Virus record (IMG/VR): IMGVR_UViG_3300002231_000783
Span: 1-34,802 of that record
Source of the DNA: a virus
DNA length: 34,802 bases
Reading direction: 5' to 3' (one strand)
The position numbers and the translations under genes were made by a program. Each line of letters starts with the position of its first letter. The first letter of the stretch is position 1. Shown here in pieces: positions 30,399-34,802 of the stretch. Below the pieces are notes generated by a model that had not been told where the DNA came from, did no database searches, and was given only the letters and a program-made list of their open reading frames with translations.

Positions 30399-31916
30399 CT
30401 ACGAGAAGAAGTCAAATTCACCCCGCGCTTGCGGAGTATTAAAAACCGAAAACCCCGCATTCTCACGGAGCCCCGGAGGCTTTGCGTATCGAAGCATCAT
30501 GATCGCCTTGTGAAGAGCATCGATCAGGTGGTCATCCTGCTTCTGCTTCACTTGCCCCTTCTCATGTCTGTACATTCTGATCTCTTCGAGCAGCTCCCTA
30601 CAATTCTGACTGATCTTTAGCCGTCCGGTTGCCATCCGGTCCTGAATCATCTCAATCGCAGTCATTACTGCACGGCTTTTTTTGTTCTCGTGGTCGTACA
30701 CAAATGCAGGGTTCTTCATCATTCGAAGCCCCATTTTTCTGTACTTCTCCGCAATCGTTCCACCAGAGGTCGTCGTTCCAAATCCGCGACCTCCGTCATG
30801 TGGCCATGCTACAGGAATCTTCGTTCCGCCCATAAGCTTTACCCGGTCGATGTACACGGGCGTGTCCAAATTGCTTGCTTTGTATTCGTCAGTCACATGG
30901 ACAACATCCGTTTCGGGCTCGATTACTAGCTTAACGGCTGCGAAGTGTCCGGTCCCATGAGGTAGGTCGAGGCCGATAACCTGCGGGAGATCTTGCCTCG
31001 CGTGGAATGGCGGCTCTACGATCATTCTGCGCGGATATGCGTATATCATTCCTGCGCCGCGACAGGGTCTACCATACAGACGTGCCTCTGCCTCTGGATG
31101 GTCCTTCCATCTCAACATATTGAAGTCATATTCTTCTTGCGTCAGATGGGTGCAGTCGTCGATTGTGTAAGTCAGCAAGCACATAAGGCCCGTCTCGTCA
31201 CGCTCAAACAAAAGATATGTTTCGGTATCGCCCAACAGCGGACACGCTGCAATCCAGATATAGCCGAGTGTTGCGTTTATCCGTGCTCGCATTTCGTTGT
31301 AGATATCATCAGCTGGCATCTCATTGAGGAAGATTCCATCCAGGGTGTATCCCTGTATTCTTCTCCAGCCCTTTGCATACCCAAAGAATCGGAGCACTGT
31401 TTTTCCTTGCACAACACCGTTTTCGTCGTGCCAGTCAATCAGCGCGTAATCGATAAGGTGCTCAGAGTTCCCGCGCAATGGGATAAGATCATCTTTCGCG
31501 TCATAGCACTGACCTGGAATCCAACCGTTTCCATAATCCCCAAACATACCAAAAAGCTTGTCGCAGATTTGGTCTCGAGTTGCTTGTGCTGTTTCGCCAG
31601 CCGCTGCGAGGTGTGGGGGTTTGGTGAACCTGGGGCCTTCCCATTCTGGTGGGTAAAGTCCCGTTGCGTGGATCGCAATCAAATAGTCAATGGTGAAGGT
31701 CTTGCCACCTACTTGGTTTGGTCCTGATAGCAAGATCTCATGTGCCTTGGGAGCTGTGTTCTCTCCGCCAGCAGCGCAAAAGTCCCACTGTCGTGGGTTT
31801 GGGGCAAAAAGGTCCATCCAGCGATTCGAAAGACGGGACGAAAGCTCCGTCTCTATAGCCAGCTCTTTCTCAAGCTCGCTTCGAAGAATCTCTTTGTTCT
31901 GCTCAGGCTGTGTCAA
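30399..31916 (-). CDS. terL: Terminase large subunit
   Basis: The 505-residue motor has an ATPase domain with a Walker A-like G-P-N-Q-V-G-G-K-T at 65-73, A-T-G-L-Y-P-P-E-W.G..F downstream, and a Walker B-like G-I-F-L-N-E at 194-199. The nuclease domain has G-L-D-L at 315-318, W-P-H-D-G-G at 371-376 and Q-D-D-H-L-I-D-A-L at 460-468. Two details are odd: an additional Gly in Walker A (relatives I recall have G-P-N-x-x-G-K-T), and N in place of the usual D in Walker B, with the catalytic E kept. It starts at TTG and overlaps the small-terminase gene by 14 bases. Confidence 0.9.
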   Translation of the reverse strand: MTQPEQNKEILRSELEKELAIETELSSRLSNRWMDLFAPNPRQWDFCAAGGENTAPKAHEILLSGPNQVGGKTFTIDYLIAIHATGLYPPEWEGPRFTKPPHLAAAGETAQATRDQICDKLFGMFGDYGNGWIPGQCYDAKDDLIPLRGNSEHLIDYALIDWHDENGVVQGKTVLRFFGYAKGWRRIQGYTLDGIFLNEMPADDIYNEMRARINATLGYIWIAACPLLGDTETYLLFERDETGLMCLLTYTIDDCTHLTQEEYDFNMLRWKDHPEAEARLYGRPCRGAGMIYAYPRRMIVEPPFHARQDLPQVIGLDLPHGTGHFAAVKLVIEPETDVVHVTDEYKASNLDTPVYIDRVKLMGGTKIPVAWPHDGGRGFGTTTSGGTIAEKYRKMGLRMMKNPAFVYDHENKKSRAVMTAIEMIQDRMATGRLKISQNCRELLEEIRMYRHEKGQVKQKQDDHLIDALHKAIMMLRYAKPPGLRENAGFSVFNTPQARGEFDFFS

Positions 31917-32565
31917 GTTCTGGCCCTTTCAGCCGTTGCCCTCCAGACTCTCGGACTTTTTTAGCTTCGTCTGCTTGAGCTTGCAGCTGCAGTCTTTGCT
32001 CGCGGCGAGAAACCAATTCCTGCATTAGCTCTTCGTCAGACATTTCGCGCAGCGGTTCAGGAGCTTTTTCCTCATGACGGTTCTCTGTTTCCTTGGGCAG
32101 AAGATGATTCAGCACAAACTTTCCAAAGAACCCAAGAACCTGCATGCCCTCTTTGTCAAAAGACCCTGTTTCTGGATCGATCACTCGAATGTGGGCCGCA
32201 GCTTCAGCAAACCTGTCTCCGAGGCCAGCAGAAAAAAGCTTGTTGACAAGATCGTGTTTCAGCTGAATGGGATGTTTTGTCTCTGGCAAAAGGTTCGCGT
32301 CTTCTGCCCGGATCATGCTTTTGCGGCCAGCGCACTCCCGAAACCAGGACCGCAAATCATCGTTATGGCCAAGCTGCGCTAGCACTAGTGTGTATGGGAT
32401 GCCAGCTGCTTTTGCCGCGTCAGGAAAAGCCAATCCAGCATCAATGCCTTGCCTCATCTTTTTCAAAAGGCTTTCCCTTATGAAAAATCCGCCCATTTCT
32501 TGCGCCCGAACTGGGTCTGCCGTAACAGGCACTTGCTTATCTTCTCGATCATGGTAACTAGTCAT
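31903..32565 (-). CDS. Terminase small subunit (putative)
   Basis: I chose the ATG at 32565 because a GTGGAGG Shine-Dalgarno site lies five bases upstream; the longer frame from 32613 has none. The 220-residue product has a helix-turn-helix-like segment (about 48-90: I-D-A-G-L-A-F-P-D-A-A-K-A-A-G-I-P) typical of small terminases, then a helical middle and a long Glu/Arg/Gln-rich C-terminal coiled coil. Position just before the large subunit supports the role of DNA recognition for packaging. Direct sequence similarity is not obvious by eye. Confidence 0.65.
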   Translation of the reverse strand: MTSYHDREDKQVPVTADPVRAQEMGGFFIRESLLKKMRQGIDAGLAFPDAAKAAGIPYTLVLAQLGHNDDLRSWFRECAGRKSMIRAEDANLLPETKHPIQLKHDLVNKLFSAGLGDRFAEAAAHIRVIDPETGSFDKEGMQVLGFFGKFVLNHLLPKETENRHEEKAPEPLREMSDEELMQELVSRREQRLQLQAQADEAKKVRESGGQRLKGPELDTA

Positions 32566-32581
32566 GTAGTCCTCCACAGAC

Positions 32582-32625
32582 ACAAGTCTTGCTCCTGCAA
32601 GGCGTTCATGCAAGATAGAACCTAG
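32582..32625. promoter_or_regulatory. Divergent intergenic region with CTTGC/GCAAG repeats
   Basis: The 74 bases between the divergent starts (32565 leftward, 32640 rightward) hold CTTGC-TCCT-GCAAG (a short hairpin or dyad) and a further GCAAG, plus GTTC...GAAC. Promoters for both directions should lie here, but I cannot identify a good -35/-10 pair. A shared operator is possible. Confidence 0.3.
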
Positions 32626-32639
32626 AAGAAGGGAGCCTC

Positions 32640-32948
32640 ATGACTGACCGAATCGTTGTAGGTACGGACCATGTGCATAAGCAGATCGATCTATCTGAGG
32701 TTGCCGATGTTCACCAAGCGTGGAGGCAGGTGACGCAGGAGCTGGCCCTTGGGGGAGAACACGGAGTCAACAACAATCAGCTCAAAGAGCTTTTCCGTGT
32801 TTTTGCGATTAAAGCCCAAAGACTGCATTCAAGGGTGGAGAACCTCCCCGCGCAGGGTCGGCATATCACGATGAGCGGGTCTACGACGATGTTCTCCGCA
32901 GACACCTTTAAATCGGTCCTAGAGGAGCAAAGAAGGGTTCAGCTGTGA
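32640..32948 (+). CDS. Hypothetical protein, 102 aa
   Basis: I do not recognise this protein. It starts at ATG after GGGAG and is coupled to the next gene by GTGA. Mostly helical, it has a V-A-D-V-H-Q-A-W-R-Q-V-T-Q-E-L segment and a C-terminal Ser/Thr-rich part. It is the first gene of the rightward group that diverges from the packaging genes. Confidence 0.6.
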   Translation: MTDRIVVGTDHVHKQIDLSEVADVHQAWRQVTQELALGGEHGVNNNQLKELFRVFAIKAQRLHSRVENLPAQGRHITMSGSTTMFSADTFKSVLEEQRRVQL

Positions 32949-33490
32949 GGGGGGCTCTAGTTGCTCCCGGCCCTTCCCTTGATGACTATCCTGATCTTGA
33001 CGAGAAGCTCCATGGGTACGATATCCGCATAGGAATTGCGGAAGCAGTCCTTCACACCCGAGAGCTAGACTACTTAACGCTATTTGACCCGAAAGCGCGA
33101 AAAAAGGTCGAACACGTTATCTGGCCGGAACTTACGATCATAACAGACGCAGATTTCGAATCCCCGTTAACACAAGCTAGGAGTGGTTCTTTGGGTCGAG
33201 CCCTTGGGTTTTGCAGGATTCTTGGGATTCAAACCTTGGATCTTTATGGTGTGGATCTATGCGTCCGAGACCGAAACGCTAAATACTCCTCAAAAACCGA
33301 AGAGAACATGCGGGTTGACTACCAAACCCCCCAGCACTTCGAAGTGGACACTGAGGGAAACATTTGTCCATCCGAGTTCTGGATTCATGCCCGGCAAATT
33401 GAGCAGCACCACAAGGAGTGGGAAGACATGGACATTCAAAACTTAAACCCACGGTCTGCGCTCCGTGCTTTTCCGAGGGGACCACGATGA
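32945..33490 (+). CDS. GPSL-motif protein (MptE/DUF115-like)
   Basis: The 181-residue protein begins L-V-A-P-G-P-S-L-D, then a strand-helix pattern, an A...L-D-Y-L-T-L-F-D-P segment, A-L-G-F-C-R-I-L-G-I..L-D-L-Y-G-V-D-L near 90-110 and a charged tail. The G-P-S-L loop plus a later Y-G-V-D-L is the pattern I recall in MptE/DUF115-like proteins and in phage glycan-modifying relatives. Enzyme activity is not certain. It could modify host surface sugars or a nucleotide. GTG start; overlaps the next gene by ATGA. Confidence 0.5.
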   Translation: MRGALVAPGPSLDDYPDLDEKLHGYDIRIGIAEAVLHTRELDYLTLFDPKARKKVEHVIWPELTIITDADFESPLTQARSGSLGRALGFCRILGIQTLDLYGVDLCVRDRNAKYSSKTEENMRVDYQTPQHFEVDTEGNICPSEFWIHARQIEQHHKEWEDMDIQNLNPRSALRAFPRGPR

Positions 33491-33699
33491 GCGGCATTAG
33501 TGGTTACAGGGGTTGGTTGTCGTGCGGCGAGTGGAGAAACCAAAACTCGATACTGCTGGCTCTTAAGCAGGTTGTGGGTGGGCTTGATCCTGAAGACCCG
33601 AATGATCGAGAGATCATAGAAGTAATCACGGTTCGATTGTTCAAGCGTGGAATTGAAAAAGTGGTTGACGCACCTCTGACAAAACGCAAGATTCCTTAG
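33487..33699 (+). CDS. Hypothetical protein, 70 aa
   Basis: The ATG at 33487 overlaps the previous stop (ATGA) and follows GAGGGG; the longer frame from 33418 lies inside the previous gene. The product begins MSGISGYRGWLSCGEW, followed by an acidic helix (DPNDREIIEVITVRLF) and a basic end. It is unrecognised. A strong terminator follows. Confidence 0.55.
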   Translation: MSGISGYRGWLSCGEWRNQNSILLALKQVVGGLDPEDPNDREIIEVITVRLFKRGIEKVVDAPLTKRKIP

Positions 33700-33700
33700 A

Positions 33701-33791
33701 CACCACGCATGCCTCTTTATGAGGCTCGCCCCGATTGACTGCAGGTGCTTGCAGTCAGCGGGGCTTTTTTGTAGGTTGCCTTTGCGTGGTG
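33701..33791 (+). terminator. Intrinsic terminator inside a branched structure
   Basis: The core stem is GCCCCG (33728-33733) with CGGGGC (33759-33764) and TGACTGCA (33736-33743) with TGCAGTCA (33750-33757), loop GGTGCT, followed by six T (33765-33770). A small hairpin GCCTC-TTTAT-GAGGC (33711-33725) precedes it. Both are enclosed by CACCACGCA (33701-33709) and TGCGTGGTG (33783-33791). The terminator closes the three-gene rightward group; the outer stem is not needed for termination. Confidence 0.8.
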
Positions 33792-33865
33792 CCTCTCCTT
33801 TGAGCACCATCTGGAAGAGTTTGGGGTCTCACCCAGCTAGGTCTGCTGGCTCCGCCGAGGCAAAT

Positions 33866-33926
33866 CTAGGCAAAATCCTTCGTTCTCCCTAGCTTTTCTG
33901 GGGGGGGATGGGGGGGTTTTGCCTAG
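33866..33926. repeat. 10-bp inverted repeat flanking long G tracts
   Basis: CTAGGCAAAA at 33866-33875 pairs with TTTTGCCTAG at 33917-33926. Between them lie G8 (33900-33907), AT and G7 (33910-33916). A second hairpin, GCTTC-ACCCCC-GAAGC (33930-33945), follows. The 268-base gap 33700-33967 contains no gene I can support. It may hold the promoter of the next gene, a packaging or replication site, or a G-rich structure. Confidence 0.45.
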
Positions 33927-33967
33927 GTCGCTTCACCCCCGAAGCAAACTACTAGGGAGTTGAGGGT

Positions 33968-34354
33968 ATGTACTCAAAGAAGATGAGTTGGTGGGATGGT
34001 TTCGAGGAGTGGAATTGGACTTGGCCTTTAGAAGAAGTGGTTAGGGTTATTGACGGCGACTCATATGAGTTGCGTGTTGATATTGGGTTCAAGACTTCAA
34101 AGATTATTGAGTGCAGGCTTTTTGGGGCGGACACTTATGAGCCGAGGGGTGGGACTGAAGAAACAAAAGCCTTGGCTGCCAAGGGAACCTCGTTTGCCAT
34201 AGAATGGTTCAAAACGCACCAAACCGTCTCTATTCGTACTTTCAAATCAGATTCTTTTGGTCGCTGGCTCATTTGGGCTATGGATTGGGATACTGGGAGA
34301 TTTCTCCATCTTGATCTGATCGAGGCTGATTTAACGACTGGGAGGTACGAATGA
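33968..34354 (+). CDS. Staphylococcal nuclease-like protein
   Basis: The 128-residue protein matches the SNase (thermonuclease) fold. V-I-D-G-D-S at 27-32, R50 in C-R-L-F-G, D55-T56-Y-E58 (as R35, D40-T41, E43 of the staphylococcal enzyme) and D95-S-F-G-R99 (as R87) are all present, so the calcium site and catalytic residues look complete. It has no signal peptide and ends soon after the core. It probably degrades DNA or RNA in the cell. It overlaps the next gene by ATGA. As the closing rightward pair it could be accessory cargo. Confidence 0.75.
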   Translation: MYSKKMSWWDGFEEWNWTWPLEEVVRVIDGDSYELRVDIGFKTSKIIECRLFGADTYEPRGGTEETKALAAKGTSFAIEWFKTHQTVSIRTFKSDSFGRWLIWAMDWDTGRFLHLDLIEADLTTGRYE

Positions 34355-34802
34355 AGCTCTTATTGATTGGTCTGCTTCTGCTTAGAGCGCAAGTTCCCTT
34401 GACTTTTGAGGTGGTGCAGACCGACGCTCAAGAGGTGGGGGTTGACATTACTGGGCAAGCCGAGAGCCTTCTGCACCTTGGCATGGTCTCGAGTGGTGGC
34501 GCGGACCTAAGTGGTTTCCAGATCATGTTCAAATTCGACGAGACTCTTCTGTACCCGTTCGCGGCAGAGATTCCCGAATTCCCTGACAGTTTCCCTGGTG
34601 GGAACCCTAGTTGGTGGTCGCACTTTTTCGCGGTGCAAGATGTCCCGCCGATCCCCGATGCGACCTTTGAAGCGACCGCTGGCATGGGGTATGTCGCTTG
34701 TTTGTTCGACTTCCAGCTTGTCGACTTGTTGCCGCTCGAGGCGCAGGTTGTGAGGCCGGTTTGCAATATACGGCTTGGCGCTGCCGCTGGAGTTGTCACC
34801 GA
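34351..34802 (+). CDS. Secreted beta-sandwich-like protein (partial)
   Basis: This frame starts at ATG with a GGAGG ten bases upstream and runs off the end of the window (about 150 residues seen). The N-terminus MKLLLIGLLLLRAQV is a clear signal-peptide-like segment. The visible mature part is strand-rich, with A-D-L-S-G-F-Q-I-M-F-K-F-D-E-T-L-L, a pattern like cohesin-type or other carbohydrate-binding beta sandwiches, but this is weak. Two cysteines are seen. It is coupled to the nuclease gene. Its export suggests an envelope or extracellular function. Confidence 0.55.
   Translation, partial: MKLLLIGLLLLRAQVPLTFEVVQTDAQEVGVDITGQAESLLHLGMVSSGGADLSGFQIMFKFDETLLYPFAAEIPEFPDSFPGGNPSWWSHFFAVQDVPPIPDATFEATAGMGYVACLFDFQLVDLLPLEAQVVRPVCNIRLGAAAGVVT

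Noticed and set aside
30993-31727. 244-codon rightward open frame opposite the large terminase
   Set aside because: It is antisense to a well-supported terminase, has no Shine-Dalgarno site and a Cys/His-rich composition typical of shadow frames.
32566-32613. Upstream start (32613) for the small terminase
   Set aside because: No Shine-Dalgarno site there, whereas GTGGAGG precedes the ATG at 32565.

Overview
This window is most of the structural half and part of the early half of a tailed-phage genome with a short-tailed, T7-like virion (podovirus morphology). The evidence is one unbroken leftward block in the order small terminase, large terminase, portal, scaffold, major capsid protein, fibre-like proteins, tail adaptor (gp11-like), tail nozzle (gp12-like), GNAT-like gp13 position, gp14-like, and two very large internal virion proteins (gp15/gp16-like), ending in a set of small membrane proteins. 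I see no integrase, tRNA, CRISPR array, transposase or ribosomal RNA, and no RNA or DNA polymerase gene here. The host cannot be named. Shine-Dalgarno sites are strong and start codons are often GTG or TTG. A lipobox protein in the presumed lysis group is mildly in favour of a Gram-negative host.

Layout. 1-1016 (+): two overlapping genes of unknown function, the second broken by a one-base frameshift. 1017-1209: hairpins and an 18-bp-spaced direct repeat. 1210-6250 (+): an operon-like early block with an XRE repressor-like protein, a membrane/coiled-coil protein, a candidate PD-(D/E)XK protein, a YqaJ-type exonuclease, a RecT-type annealase, a second small nuclease and unknown small genes. 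The exonuclease and RecT form a two-component recombination system. 6232-6263: a leftward intrinsic terminator where the two gene blocks converge. 6278-32565 (-): the late block described above. 32640-33699 (+): three coupled small genes, one with a GPSL motif, followed by a strong terminator. 33700-33967: structured non-coding DNA. 33968-34802 (+): a staphylococcal-nuclease-like gene and a secreted protein that runs off the end.

Genes are tightly packed, mostly with 1-14 base overlaps of stop and start, so translational coupling is the rule.

Points that stand out: (i) the tail adaptor is encoded in frame at the C-terminus of a 1543-residue fibre/lectin-like protein and also has its own Shine-Dalgarno and TTG start; (ii) the major capsid gene has its Shine-Dalgarno site buried in a long hairpin; (iii) the capsid gene, the two large internal virion genes and a gene near the left end are each interrupted by single-base frameshifts. 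In each case a one-base correction, or a compensating pair, restores a full-length reading frame. Several lie at short homopolymers, so sequence error is the first explanation to exclude; (iv) an unlisted 36-residue arginine-rich membrane peptide sits in the presumed lysis group.
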